From CAJBVG01 sp943371235 (GTDB lineage Bacteria; Bacteroidota; Bacteroidia; Sphingobacteriales; Sphingobacteriaceae): 64,000 nucleotides of DNA. The notes beneath the pieces were generated by a model. The model was not told the origin of the DNA. It ran no database searches and saw only the letters and a list, made by a program, of their open reading frames with translations. A program made the position numbers and the translations under genes. The stretch is taken from positions 16,260 through 80,259 of the forward strand of contig CALRTZ010000008.1 in the NCBI GenBank assembly GCA_943371235.1, in the 5' to 3' direction. Shown here one piece after another: positions 15,691-25,366 of the stretch; within the stretch, counting starts at the first letter, position 1, and each line of letters begins with the position of its first letter.

Positions 15691-16839
15691 ATGGAAACAA
15701 TAGATAAAGCAAACCAATTAGCAGATTTACATAAAGACCATAATCCTGCTGAAGACTTCTTACCGTTATTGGGTACAGATTATATAGAATTTTACGTAGG
15801 CAACGCAAAACAAGCAGCCTATTTTTACAGAAGTGCTTTTGGCTTCGAATTAGTGGCGTATGCTGGTCCTGAAACAGGTGTTAGAGGGAAGGCATCGTAC
15901 GTTTTACAACAAGATAAAATTCGCTTAGTGCTTACCACCTCATTCGATCCAAAATCAGAAATTTCGGAACATGTAAAATTACACGGTGATGGTGTAAAAG
16001 TATTAGCGATTTGGGTTGACGATGTAGAGTATTCGTATGCTGAAATGATGAAACGTGGCGCTATTTCAGTTTCGGAACCGCAAACATTAACCGATGAAAA
16101 TGGTGAAGTAAAAATTGCTACCATTCAAACATATGGTGATACTGTTCACACTTTTGTAGAACGCAAAAATTACAAAGGAGCATTTATGCCTGGCTTTAAA
16201 GCTATGCCAAAAGATACCATTGCAAAGCCTATAGGTTTAAAATTCGTAGACCATTGTGTGGGTAATGTTGGTTGGGGCGAAATGAATAAATGGGTAAAAT
16301 ATTACGAAGAGGTAATGGGCTTCAAACTATTGATTACATTCGATGATACAGATATCTCTACTGAATATTCATCATTAATGTCTAAAGTAGTTTCGAACGG
16401 AACAGGATATGTAAAATTCCCAATTAACGAGCCAGCAGAAGGAAAGAAAAAATCGCAAATCGAAGAATACATCGATTTTTATTACGGAGCCGGAGTACAA
16501 CATATTGCCATTGCTACCGATAATATTATAGAAACAGTTGCAGAAATGCGCAGAAGAGGTATTGAGTTTTTATATGTTCCGGAAACCTATTACGACGATT
16601 TATTTGAGCGCGTTGGTAAAATAGATGAACCTGTAGATGAATTGAAAAAATTAAATATATTGGTTGATAGAGACCCAGAAGGATATTTACTTCAAATATT
16701 TACAAAGCCTGTAGAAGATCGCCCAACTGTGTTTTATGAAATCATTCAACGTAGAGGAGCCACCTCATTTGGTAAGGGTAATTTTAAAGCCCTTTTCGAA
16801 TCGATAGAACGCGAGCAAGAATTAAGAGGTAACTTGTAA
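15691..16839 (+). CDS. hppD: 4-hydroxyphenylpyruvate dioxygenase
   Basis: An iron enzyme converting 4-hydroxyphenylpyruvate to homogentisate, the substrate of the preceding gene. Two vicinal-oxygen-chelate domains are present. The metal ligands are recognisable as His in KFVDHCVGNV, His in VQHIAIATDNI and Glu in VFYEIIQRRGA. 382 aa. A strong intrinsic terminator follows. Confidence 0.94.
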   Translation: METIDKANQLADLHKDHNPAEDFLPLLGTDYIEFYVGNAKQAAYFYRSAFGFELVAYAGPETGVRGKASYVLQQDKIRLVLTTSFDPKSEISEHVKLHGDGVKVLAIWVDDVEYSYAEMMKRGAISVSEPQTLTDENGEVKIATIQTYGDTVHTFVERKNYKGAFMPGFKAMPKDTIAKPIGLKFVDHCVGNVGWGEMNKWVKYYEEVMGFKLLITFDDTDISTEYSSLMSKVVSNGTGYVKFPINEPAEGKKKSQIEEYIDFYYGAGVQHIAIATDNIIETVAEMRRRGIEFLYVPETYYDDLFERVGKIDEPVDELKKLNILVDRDPEGYLLQIFTKPVEDRPTVFYEIIQRRGATSFGKGNFKALFESIEREQELRGNL

Positions 16840-16858
16840 TTTGCTAAATATTAACATT

Positions 16859-16889
16859 AAAAAAAGGAGGTTTATTGCCTCCTTTTTTT
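16859..16889 (+). terminator. Intrinsic terminator after hppD
   Basis: GGAGG (16866-16870) pairs with CCTCC (16878-16882) across a 7-base loop. The stem is extended by A/T pairs and followed by seven T residues. It ends the hmgA-hppD unit. Confidence 0.85.
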
Positions 16890-16899
16890 ATATTCGTAC

Positions 16900-17829
16900 A
16901 TGCTCAAAAAAATATACCATTTTATTGTAAAAATAATTCCCTTTAAACTCGGCATTATAAAACTGGCAGCTCAATTGCCACCCGAGTTAAAATCGAATGT
17001 GATTTTTAGAGTAATCTCAAATATTGCCACTTATTGCGATCAATCAATCGTAATTAAAAGCAATTTAGGGATAAACACAAACTATAAAATTGAGGTAAGT
17101 ATTTCTCATCCTATTGCCGCCTTTGGTACACCTAAACTGTATACTCAAGAATACGCCACCCTTTATTTATTAAAAGAATTGCTTAAACATAGTGATGCAT
17201 TTATAGATGTTGGAGCAAACTTGGGTTATTTTTGTTTTTACATTGATGAATATAATGCATCAAAAAAACCAATACATTATTTCGAACCCGACTTGAAATT
17301 ATTTGATCAGCTACAAAAAAATCAACATGAAAATGGAAAGAATTTTATAGCACATAAACTAGCTATTTCAAATACAAATACACCCATTACTTTTTACAGA
17401 AATTTAACCGACGATAGTTCTGGAAGTATAAAAAACACCTTTGAAAGTAAACATAAACTAGAAGCTGTAACTATAGATTCTATTAGCTTTGATGAGTTTG
17501 CCAGTTCTATTTCAGAAAAAAATCTATTAATAAAAGTAGATGTTGAAGGAGCGGAATTCGAGTTCATAGATGGAGCTTCTAAACGCATACAATCCATCGA
17601 TTTTTTAATCATCGAATTATTACAAGATTCAATTGATCAAAAATTTCCAGAAATGATGATTGAGCAACATAAGTTCCATGCTTATTATATTAACAATTTC
17701 AGTTTAGAATATTCTAAAGCGGGAGAATACAAATACGTATCTCCTTATTACAATTGGTTATTTAGCAAATACGAACCAGCAGCATTAAGGAAGAAGTTAA
17801 TCAATACTCCGTTTGTAGTGGTAGGCTAA
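16900..17829 (+). CDS. FkbM-family SAM-dependent methyltransferase
   Basis: A 309-aa protein with the FkbM methyltransferase core: the SAM-binding motif DVGANLGYFCFY near residue 107, YFEPDLKLFDQL, and the characteristic KVDVEGAEFEFIDGA near residue 210. Such enzymes methylate sugars or other small molecules; the substrate here is unknown. It lies directly after the hppD terminator, so it must have its own promoter. Its end faces the AraC gene with a 19-bp gap. Confidence 0.85.
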   Translation: MLKKIYHFIVKIIPFKLGIIKLAAQLPPELKSNVIFRVISNIATYCDQSIVIKSNLGINTNYKIEVSISHPIAAFGTPKLYTQEYATLYLLKELLKHSDAFIDVGANLGYFCFYIDEYNASKKPIHYFEPDLKLFDQLQKNQHENGKNFIAHKLAISNTNTPITFYRNLTDDSSGSIKNTFESKHKLEAVTIDSISFDEFASSISEKNLLIKVDVEGAEFEFIDGASKRIQSIDFLIIELLQDSIDQKFPEMMIEQHKFHAYYINNFSLEYSKAGEYKYVSPYYNWLFSKYEPAALRKKLINTPFVVVG

Positions 17830-17848
17830 TTGAAATAGAAAAAGCCAC

Positions 17849-18757
17849 CTAATTCAAATTTCTATATTCCATTGGTGTTGAGCCGGTCTTTTTCTTAAAA
17901 AGCTTGTTGAAATATTGAGGATATTCAAATCCTAAACCGTAGGCAATTTCGTTAATATTCATTTCTGAATTTAATAGCAAATTCTTTGCTTCTTCAATAA
18001 GATAAAAATGAATATGCTCTTGTGCATTTTTTCCTGTTTCCTTTTTTAACAAATCACTCAAATAACTTGGAGATAAGTGAACCTTATCTGCCAAATATTT
18101 TACGGAAGGCAAACCTTGTTCATTTATCTTGTTATTAGCAAAATATAAGTTTAACAAGTTTTCTATTTGTGAAACTATCGATTTGTTGTTCTGGCTTCTT
18201 GTTATTAATTGCCTACCGTAAAAGCGTAAGCAGTAACTCAATAACAATTCAATTGTTGATACAATGATTTGCTCGCTATGTACATCAATGTTTTCTTGAA
18301 GTTCATGTTGTATTTTAAGTACACATTCAAATAAAATATTTTTTTCTTTATCTGAAAGATGAAGTGCTTCTGAAACATCATACTGAAAAAAGCTGTAGCT
18401 CTTTATTTTTTCGTTTAGAGTCGTAGAACGAATTAAATCGGGGTGAAAAAATAATCCCCAACCCATTTTATTTTCCCTTACTTCCTCTTCATTGTCTATT
18501 TCTATTACTTGATTAGGAGCTATACAGATTAAGTTTCCATCTTGAAAATCGATTGTCTTTCTTCCATATTTAATAGTATTCTTACAATAGTTCTTAAACA
18601 TTATCGAATAAAAATCTGTCGAAATTTTAGAACTTTGTTGAACTTGCTCGCTAACTTCACTGAAATTTAATACGGTTATTAATGGATGTTGATTGTGCCC
18701 TAAATTAAATAATTTTGAAAGTTCTGATATGGATTGTAAATGTATTATTTGATTCAT
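17849..18757 (-). CDS. AraC-family transcriptional regulator
   Basis: 302 aa. The C-terminal pair of helix-turn-helix motifs is clear: LSPSYLSDLLKKETGKNAQEHI and INEIAYGLGFEYPQYFNKLFKKKTGSTPMEYR. The N-terminal ~180 residues are a ligand or dimerisation domain. It is probably the regulator of the SDR / bestrophin neighbours lying upstream on the same strand; AraC-SDR pairs are common in Bacteroidota. The TAG stop here is not next to any repeat. Confidence 0.88.
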   Translation of the reverse strand: MNQIIHLQSISELSKLFNLGHNQHPLITVLNFSEVSEQVQQSSKISTDFYSIMFKNYCKNTIKYGRKTIDFQDGNLICIAPNQVIEIDNEEEVRENKMGWGLFFHPDLIRSTTLNEKIKSYSFFQYDVSEALHLSDKEKNILFECVLKIQHELQENIDVHSEQIIVSTIELLLSYCLRFYGRQLITRSQNNKSIVSQIENLLNLYFANNKINEQGLPSVKYLADKVHLSPSYLSDLLKKETGKNAQEHIHFYLIEEAKNLLLNSEMNINEIAYGLGFEYPQYFNKLFKKKTGSTPMEYRNLN

Positions 18758-18773
18758 TTTCTAGTATACTATT

Positions 18774-19754
18774 TTACATTAAAATGCCATCTTTAGCAAT
18801 AATAGGTTTTGGTAAATTTGTCTCGCCAAGTGAATGTAAGATTTCGATCTCTAAATTCCTAGTAATTGCTGTCATTGGAGTGTCTCCTATGAGGCCTTCG
18901 AATGGATGCTCTGTGTATTGTCCAACTAAATCCATTTGATGAAAAACCCAAGTAACTAGCATGGAAAATGGAATAGTTAACCACACATTCATTTTTTGCG
19001 TTTCATTTAATAGCCCTAGGGGCACTAAAAATGCAAACACCATAATGAAGAGAGATGCGTAGTTCGCAAATTGCCTTGGAAATGGAAATGTTTTTATTCG
19101 TTCGTTTTTCCCTTGGTGCTCATATAATTTGGTAATATGATTTTGAAGTTCGAACAATCTAAAATCATCTATCATATTTTCATTCAGAAGTTTTTTTAGA
19201 ACGTTTGATTGGTTTAGCAGAATTTTTGAAGCCATATTTGGACTGGATTCCACTTCTTTCAATTCATCCTTAGAAATATAATTTGATACATCGCGTTCAA
19301 ACTCTGTATTGATATTGAAATTCTGACGAAATTGCTCTCTATACTTTTCATTCAATTTTAGCTTGTGTTCCCAATCCATTCTTTTATGCCTCAAGAAATT
19401 TTTATGAGCATAAAGCCATGCAATATGTCTTTTTAACACATTTGCTTTCATTACCCTATCATTTTCGGGCAAGTAAGTGTTAAGCATGGCTATTAACGAA
19501 CGAGTATCATTTGTAATACCACCCCAATTTCTACGAGCTTCATTTTGCCTTTCATTTGCAGCATTGTTTTTAAAACCTACATAAAAAGAAACAGCAATAC
19601 CCAACAAGGAAATTGGCAGAAATGGAATTGCCAACCATTTAAGGTCTAATAAAACATAACCCAAAACAACCAAAAGAGACCAAACGCCCCCAATAATTAT
19701 GGGTACAATTGAAAACTGAACAATAGCCTTAAACGGAAGATCTTTAGTTAACAT
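18774..19754 (-). CDS. Bestrophin-family anion channel
   Basis: 326 aa. Bestrophin hallmarks are visible: YVGFKNNAANERQNEARRNWGGITNDTRS in the N-terminal half, with transmembrane segments at about 12-60 and 228-270. Bacterial bestrophins form pentameric ion channels. The gene overlaps the upstream 4-helix membrane protein gene by 11 bp, suggesting coupled expression. The physiological ion is unknown. Confidence 0.85.
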   Translation of the reverse strand: MLTKDLPFKAIVQFSIVPIIIGGVWSLLVVLGYVLLDLKWLAIPFLPISLLGIAVSFYVGFKNNAANERQNEARRNWGGITNDTRSLIAMLNTYLPENDRVMKANVLKRHIAWLYAHKNFLRHKRMDWEHKLKLNEKYREQFRQNFNINTEFERDVSNYISKDELKEVESSPNMASKILLNQSNVLKKLLNENMIDDFRLFELQNHITKLYEHQGKNERIKTFPFPRQFANYASLFIMVFAFLVPLGLLNETQKMNVWLTIPFSMLVTWVFHQMDLVGQYTEHPFEGLIGDTPMTAITRNLEIEILHSLGETNLPKPIIAKDGILM

Positions 19755-20241
19755 TATTAATTTGAGTTAAATATTCTAGGTAAACATGTCCTCGTCTTTC
19801 GGCAAAAAAATCTAAACACAAAACGATACTTACTTGCATAAACAAACCTAATCCAATACCCCTCCAAATTGTATCACTCATTGAACTATACATTAAAATA
19901 ATACCTAAAATAATTAATGCTATTTCTGCGTATCTAAAAATAACAAAATTGCTCAAAACCTTTTCCATTCGTGGTACTTCAATCGTTTTAATATTTTGCG
20001 GTTCATTATTAACAAAAGATTCGACACGAACGATGTCCACGGGGCTTCTTGTAACAATCGTATAGCCAACTACAAATTCAAGTAAGGCTACAAGCACAAA
20101 TGGAATAGCCACTCCTCTCCAAAAAGAAGATTTCAAACCAAAAAAGAAATAAAGAGCCAATACTAATGTAACAACTCCTATTAGAATAAAAATATAGCTT
20201 TCCGCTTTTTCTCCATTAAAATATTTTACAATTTGATTCAT
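19744..20241 (-). CDS. Four-helix membrane protein of unknown function
   Basis: 165 aa. Four hydrophobic segments at about 17-37, 41-60, 103-121 and 126-145, in two pairs separated by a polar loop rich in V, N and E. The motif (S/T)-x-x-WRG(V/I) appears in both halves (SSFWRGVAIPF and DTIWRGIGLGL), indicating an internal duplication of a two-helix unit. It overlaps the bestrophin gene, so it may be an accessory subunit; that is inference. Confidence 0.65.
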   Translation of the reverse strand: MNQIVKYFNGEKAESYIFILIGVVTLVLALYFFFGLKSSFWRGVAIPFVLVALLEFVVGYTIVTRSPVDIVRVESFVNNEPQNIKTIEVPRMEKVLSNFVIFRYAEIALIILGIILMYSSMSDTIWRGIGLGLFMQVSIVLCLDFFAERRGHVYLEYLTQINNVN

Positions 20242-20253
20242 ATTTTCTGTTTA

Positions 20254-21069
20254 TTAAAGTCCAAATTGCGATTTAATTCCGCCTATAAATGTTGCATCGT
20301 CGTATTGTTGACGATTAGCAACAAGTACTTTTGCATCCTCTCCTGCAGTATATCGTAATTGTTTTTTACCATCTGTAGCAGCTCCAAATATTACTTCTGC
20401 AACAACACTAGCAGGTGAAGCATTTTGGGCCATTGTAGGCATCGCAGTTATTAAAGCACCAACTATGCTTTGGTATTCCAACAATTTTTCATCATTACAG
20501 AAATCAAATGATCGTCCTGCAAAATCAGTTGCAATCAACCCTGGTTCCACTATTTTCACTTGTCCACCAAATTGCTCCACTTCGTAGTTAAGCGATTCTG
20601 AAATTCCTTCCACTGCAAATTTTGTTCCATGGTACAATGAACCTAATGGAAAGGTTATTTTACCACCAATTGATGATATATTAATAATAATTCCTTTTTT
20701 ATTTTGTCTAAAATATGGAAGAACTGTTTTAGTAACATCCAAAAGTCCGATAACATTTGTATTGAATTGTCTTACAATTTTTTCTCTACTAAATGCCTCT
20801 AATGGTCCGTAGGCACCATAACCTGCGTTGTTGAGTAATACATCTATTCCACCAAATTTCTGAAGCCCTAAGTCTATTGCAGCATGAATAGAATTCAAGT
20901 CTAACACATCCAGTTTGGCAACTAACACATTTTCTAATAGATTCAGCTCCGTCTCTTTTTCAGGATTTCTCATGGTAGCTATTACATTCCATCCTTTAGA
21001 TTGAAACAACTTTGCAGTCTCTTTTCCTATGCCACTACTTGCACCCGTAATTAAAATTGTATTGTTCAT
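20254..21069 (-). CDS. Short-chain dehydrogenase/reductase, 271 aa
   Basis: A classical SDR with TGASSGIGKETA at the N-terminus, NNAGYGAYGPLE near residue 85, catalytic Ser in NISSIGG and YHGTK near residue 155. It is the first gene of the leftward group SDR - membrane protein - bestrophin - AraC. The start is followed upstream by the inverted repeat TTTTGT-GAT-ACAAAA. Substrate unknown. Confidence 0.87.
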   Translation of the reverse strand: MNNTILITGASSGIGKETAKLFQSKGWNVIATMRNPEKETELNLLENVLVAKLDVLDLNSIHAAIDLGLQKFGGIDVLLNNAGYGAYGPLEAFSREKIVRQFNTNVIGLLDVTKTVLPYFRQNKKGIIINISSIGGKITFPLGSLYHGTKFAVEGISESLNYEVEQFGGQVKIVEPGLIATDFAGRSFDFCNDEKLLEYQSIVGALITAMPTMAQNASPASVVAEVIFGAATDGKKQLRYTAGEDAKVLVANRQQYDDATFIGGIKSQFGL

Positions 21070-21084
21070 TTTTTTTGAATTTAA

Positions 21085-21099
21085 TTTTGTGATACAAAA
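21085..21099. promoter_or_regulatory. Possible operator upstream of the SDR gene
   Basis: TTTTGT and ACAAAA form 6-bp inverted arms around GAT, 16 bp upstream of the SDR start, in the 186-bp divergent spacer shared with purN. It could bind a dimeric regulator. The arms are short and AT-rich, so chance is possible. The rest of the spacer shows nothing I can name. Confidence 0.25.
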
Positions 21100-21255
21100 C
21101 TGAGGCTAATTCAAAGAATACTGATGATACAAATTCGGGATGTTAGTATACTTTTTACGGATTGTTATAAATAGCTAGTCTAACCTTCGCTTAAAATAGC
21201 ACAAATAAGCATTTATAGAATTTTTTATTATTTTTGGAGGAATTAATAACAAGCA

Positions 21256-21852
21256 TTGAAAAGAATCGCAATTTTTGCTTCGGGCTCGGGCTCAAACGCT
21301 CAGCGTATAATGGAGCATTTTAAACGTAACAAAGAGATGGAAGTGGCCTTGGTTTTATGTAATAAACCAGATGCCTATGTGTTGCAACGTGCAGATAATT
21401 TTGAAGTGCCTACTCATGTTTTTAATAAAGAAGAATTATACCATACCAATTCTATCGATAATTTGATGAAGAATTTGGAAATCGACCTAATTGTATTAGC
21501 CGGTTTTATGTGGTTAATTCCCGAGCGACTCATACAAGCATACCCTAAACGCATTGTAAACATTCACCCTGCCCTATTGCCAAAATTTGGCGGAGAAGGC
21601 ATGTATGGAAGAAAAGTACACGAGGCTGTGCTCGAATCTGGTGATGCCGAAACAGGTATCAGTATACATTATGTAAACGAACTTTTTGATGAGGGTGAAA
21701 TTATTTACCAATCTCGTTGCTTAATCGACAGTAATGACGACGCCGAAAAATTAGCGTATAAAGTTCATCAACTAGAACATCTACATTATCCAAAAATTAT
21801 TGAAGATTTATTAAAAAAATTGGATAAAAAAGTATACCCCGGAACTCATTAA
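21256..21852 (+). CDS. purN: Phosphoribosylglycinamide formyltransferase
   Basis: Third step of purine synthesis, formylating GAR with 10-formyl-THF. 198 aa. N-terminal IAIFASGSGSNAQRI and the active-site region FMWLIPERL ... NIHPALLPKFGG with GISIHYVNELFDEG are intact. The start must be the TTG at 21256: the next ATG (21310) would remove the GSGSN phosphate-binding loop. purH follows 35 bp later. Confidence 0.92.
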   Translation: MKRIAIFASGSGSNAQRIMEHFKRNKEMEVALVLCNKPDAYVLQRADNFEVPTHVFNKEELYHTNSIDNLMKNLEIDLIVLAGFMWLIPERLIQAYPKRIVNIHPALLPKFGGEGMYGRKVHEAVLESGDAETGISIHYVNELFDEGEIIYQSRCLIDSNDDAEKLAYKVHQLEHLHYPKIIEDLLKKLDKKVYPGTH

Positions 21853-21887
21853 TTTTTCATAAACTTGCGCTTCCAAACAATTTCTTC

Positions 21888-23414
21888 ATGAGCGCATCAA
21901 AAAAGGTGAAAAACGCCTTAATATCAGTCTATTACAAAGATAACCTAGAACCTATAATTCATTTGCTCCACAAACATGGAGTGAATATTTATTCAACAGG
22001 AGGAACCGAGAGTTTTATAAAAGACTTAGGTGTTCCTGTAATTCCGGTAGAAGAACTGACTTCTTACCCCTCAATTTTAGGCGGAAGAGTAAAAACCTTG
22101 CACCCAAAAGTGTTTGGTGGAATTTTAGCTCGCAGAGAATTAGACACTGATTTGGCTCAATTGGAGCAATATGAAATTCCAGAAATTGATTTGGTTATTG
22201 TAGATCTATACCCTTTTGAAGAAACCCTTGCTTCTGGTGCTGCCGAGCAAGACATCATTGAGAAAATTGACATCGGGGGTATATCTTTAATTCGTGCAGC
22301 AGCAAAGAATTTTAAAGATGTGATCATCGTTTCTTCTAAAAACGATTATACTTTTTTACATGAAGTGTTAGAAAAACAAGAGGGACACTCTACGCTTGCA
22401 GATCGTAAAGAATTTGCAAAACGCGCCTTCAACACTAGTTCCCATTACGATACAGCCATTTTCAACTATTTTAATACCGAAAATCCTATAACCGTTTTCA
22501 AACAAAGTGTACAACAATCGCAAACCTTACGCTATGGAGAAAACCCTCATCAACAAGGAGTATTTTTTGGCGATTTAAATGCGATGTTCGAGAAATTAAA
22601 TGGCAAGGAACTTTCATACAACAACCTTGTAGACGTTGATGCTGCGGTTGAATTGATAAAAGAATTTGAAGAGCCAACATTTGCCATCTTAAAACATACC
22701 AATGCTTGTGGGCTTGCTAGCAGAGCTAGCTTAAAACAAGCATGGATTGATGCTTTAGCAGGCGACCCAGTTTCGGCATTTGGTGGAGTTATTATTTGCA
22801 ACCGAGTTATTGACGCGGAAACCGCTAAAGAAATACACTCTTTATTCTGCGAAGTATTAATAGCACCGGGCTTTGAGCCAGAAGCAGTTTCACTTTTATC
22901 AGAAAAGAAAAACAGAATTTTATTGGTTCAAAAAAATGTTGCTTTACCAAGCAAACAGTTTAAAACATTACTAAATGGAGTAATCGAGCAAGACAAAGAC
23001 TTATCGATGGAAGGCATAACTGAAATGCGTGCTGTAACGAATAAAGTGCCAACAACTCAAGAATACAACGATTTAGCATTTGCCAATAAATTAGTAAAAC
23101 ACACCAAATCTAATACCATTATACTGGCTAAAGGCCAGCAATTATTAGCTAGTGGCGTGGGTCAAACTTCCAGAGTAGATGCCTTAAAACAAGCGATCAT
23201 AAAAGCAGAAGCTTTTGGATTCGATTTAAATGGCGCAGTAATGGCTTCTGATGCATTTTTTCCATTCCCTGATTGTGTGGAGATAGCAGGAAAAGCAGGC
23301 ATCACAGCGGTTATACAGCCAGGTGGATCTATTAAAGATCAAGATTCTATTAACTATTGCAATGAAAATGGATTAGCAATGGTAATGACAGGTGTGAGAC
23401 ACTTTAAACACTAA
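21888..23414 (+). CDS. purH: Bifunctional AICAR transformylase / IMP cyclohydrolase
   Basis: 508 aa. The N-terminal MGS-like IMP cyclohydrolase domain is visible (NIYSTGGTESFIKDLG, GGRVKTLHPKVFGGIL). The C-terminal AICAR transformylase domain includes LRYGENPHQ, FAILKHTNACGLA and SDAFFPFPD. It performs the final two steps to IMP and pairs with purN just upstream. Confidence 0.95.
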   Translation: MSASKKVKNALISVYYKDNLEPIIHLLHKHGVNIYSTGGTESFIKDLGVPVIPVEELTSYPSILGGRVKTLHPKVFGGILARRELDTDLAQLEQYEIPEIDLVIVDLYPFEETLASGAAEQDIIEKIDIGGISLIRAAAKNFKDVIIVSSKNDYTFLHEVLEKQEGHSTLADRKEFAKRAFNTSSHYDTAIFNYFNTENPITVFKQSVQQSQTLRYGENPHQQGVFFGDLNAMFEKLNGKELSYNNLVDVDAAVELIKEFEEPTFAILKHTNACGLASRASLKQAWIDALAGDPVSAFGGVIICNRVIDAETAKEIHSLFCEVLIAPGFEPEAVSLLSEKKNRILLVQKNVALPSKQFKTLLNGVIEQDKDLSMEGITEMRAVTNKVPTTQEYNDLAFANKLVKHTKSNTIILAKGQQLLASGVGQTSRVDALKQAIIKAEAFGFDLNGAVMASDAFFPFPDCVEIAGKAGITAVIQPGGSIKDQDSINYCNENGLAMVMTGVRHFKH

Positions 23415-23491
23415 GATTTGACATTATTGGATTATTATTCATAAATTGACAATCATATTTTATCAGAATACTTTTAAAGAAATAAGAAATA

Positions 23492-24514
23492 ATGGGATTA
23501 TTTAACTTTTTTACGCAAGAAATTGCGATTGACTTAGGCACAGCAAACACCTTAATTATACATAACGACAAAGTAGTGGTTGACGAGCCTTCTATTGTTG
23601 CCATTGACCGTAAAACTAGTAAAGTGATTGCGGTGGGTAAACAAGCCATGCAAATGGACGGTAAGGCACACGACGGGATTAAAACCATTCGCCCTTTGAA
23701 AGACGGAGTTATTGCAGACTTTGATGCTGCAGAACACATGATCCGTGGAATGATTAAAATGATAAACCCAGGCAGAGGTTGGTTCTTACCATCATTACGT
23801 ATGGTAATTTGCATCCCTTCTGGTATTACCGAAGTAGAAAAAAGAGCGGTGCGCGACTCTGCAGAAATTGCAGGCGCTAAAGAAGTTTACATGATACACG
23901 AACCAATGGCAGCAGCTATAGGTATTGGTATTGATGTAGAAGAACCAATGGGAAATATGATTATTGATATTGGAGGTGGAACTACCGAAATTGCAGTAAT
24001 CGCATTATCGGGTATTGTTTGCGACCAATCGATTCGTGTAGCGGGTGATAATTTTGACAGTGACATTGTTCAATACATGCGTAGAGAACACAACATATTA
24101 ATTGGTGACCGTACTGCTGAAAAAATTAAAATTGAAGTAGGTGCTGCCTTAACAGAATTAGACGAACCACCTGCAGATTTTGCGGTGCAAGGAAGAGATT
24201 TAATGACAGGCGTACCAAAACAAATTAAAGTATCGTACACAGAAATTGCTCATTGTTTAGATAAATCTATTTCTAAAATTGAAGAAGCGATTTTAAAAGC
24301 ATTAGAAATTACTCCACCAGAATTATCAGCAGATATTTACCAAACAGGTATTTATTTAACAGGTGGTGGTGCATTACTTAGAGGTTTAGATAAACGTATT
24401 TCAAGCAAAACAAAATTACCAGTACACATTGCAGAAGATCCATTACGTGCGGTGGTAAGAGGTACAGGTATAGCATTGAAAAATATCGGAAACTTTAAAT
24501 TCTTAATGACCTAA
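23492..24514 (+). CDS. mreB: Rod shape-determining protein MreB
   Basis: An actin-like cytoskeletal ATPase of 340 aa that guides elongation of the cell wall. Nucleotide-binding segments DLGTANTLI, IDIGGGTTEIAVI and YLTGGGALLRGL are present. First gene of mreBCD-mrdA-rodA, which run in one direction with gaps or overlaps of at most ~20 bp. The order implies a rod-shaped or formerly rod-shaped cell. Confidence 0.96.
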   Translation: MGLFNFFTQEIAIDLGTANTLIIHNDKVVVDEPSIVAIDRKTSKVIAVGKQAMQMDGKAHDGIKTIRPLKDGVIADFDAAEHMIRGMIKMINPGRGWFLPSLRMVICIPSGITEVEKRAVRDSAEIAGAKEVYMIHEPMAAAIGIGIDVEEPMGNMIIDIGGGTTEIAVIALSGIVCDQSIRVAGDNFDSDIVQYMRREHNILIGDRTAEKIKIEVGAALTELDEPPADFAVQGRDLMTGVPKQIKVSYTEIAHCLDKSISKIEEAILKALEITPPELSADIYQTGIYLTGGGALLRGLDKRISSKTKLPVHIAEDPLRAVVRGTGIALKNIGNFKFLMT

Positions 24515-24535
24515 TTTTTGAAAGCACAATTGTAA

Positions 24536-25366
24536 ATGCGTAATCTTTGGTTATTCTTTCTTAGGTACTATGCTTTCTTTTTATTCTTAGCGCTTGAAGC
24601 TTTTGCTATTGTGTTAATGGTAAATAATAATAGCTATCATGGTGCTTCGTATTTCAATTCTTCAAATAACATTAGTGCAAGAGTTTTCGAATATGTTTCA
24701 AATGCACGATCATTCGTGAACTTACAAAGTTTGAATGATAGTTTATCAAAAGAAAATGCACGCTTAAGAAACCTATTGCTCTCATCACCCTACTCTAACA
24801 AAGTAAACCGAGTATACGTTGGCGATTCAACTATGCGCAGATACACGTATATAGAAGCCAAAGTAATAAACAACAGTGTAAATAAAAGAAACAATTACAT
24901 CACATTGGATAGAGGTTCCTTACATGGTATTCGTGAGAAAATGGGTGTTATTTGTGGCGATGGAATAGTTGGAACCGTTAAAGATGTATCGGAACATTTT
25001 TGCACAGTAATTTCGTTCTTGCATAAAGATTCGAAGATTTCTGCTCAATTAAATGCATCTAAAGAATATGGCTCATTGGTTTGGGAAGGTAGAAATCCTA
25101 AGTTCGCATCTCTTAAAGATATTCCTACACACGTAAAAGTGAAGATTGGAGATTCTGTAAGTACCACAGGCTTCTCACAGAAATTTCCGAAAGAAGTATT
25201 TATCGGTAGAGTAATAAAATGTGATTTAAACAGTGGCGATAATTTTTATAATATTGAAGTTGCACTGTCTACCAATTTCCCTACACTTAGATATGTTTAT
25301 ATTGTAGAAGATAATTTTGCTGAAGAATTAAAAAAATTAGAAGTGAAGGAGGTGGAAAATGATTAA
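24536..25366 (+). CDS. mreC: Rod shape-determining protein MreC
   Basis: 276 aa. An N-terminal transmembrane helix (about 10-30) is followed by a coiled-coil segment (SLNDSLSKENARLRNLL) and the beta-rich periplasmic MreC domain. It scaffolds the elongasome and interacts with PBP2. The stop overlaps the mreD start by 8 bp. Confidence 0.92.
   Translation: MRNLWLFFLRYYAFFLFLALEAFAIVLMVNNNSYHGASYFNSSNNISARVFEYVSNARSFVNLQSLNDSLSKENARLRNLLLSSPYSNKVNRVYVGDSTMRRYTYIEAKVINNSVNKRNNYITLDRGSLHGIREKMGVICGDGIVGTVKDVSEHFCTVISFLHKDSKISAQLNASKEYGSLVWEGRNPKFASLKDIPTHVKVKIGDSVSTTGFSQKFPKEVFIGRVIKCDLNSGDNFYNIEVALSTNFPTLRYVYIVEDNFAEELKKLEVKEVEND

Noticed and set aside
21888..23414. Short minus-strand frames across purH
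   Set aside because: Shadows of a conserved enzyme gene; no start context or domains.
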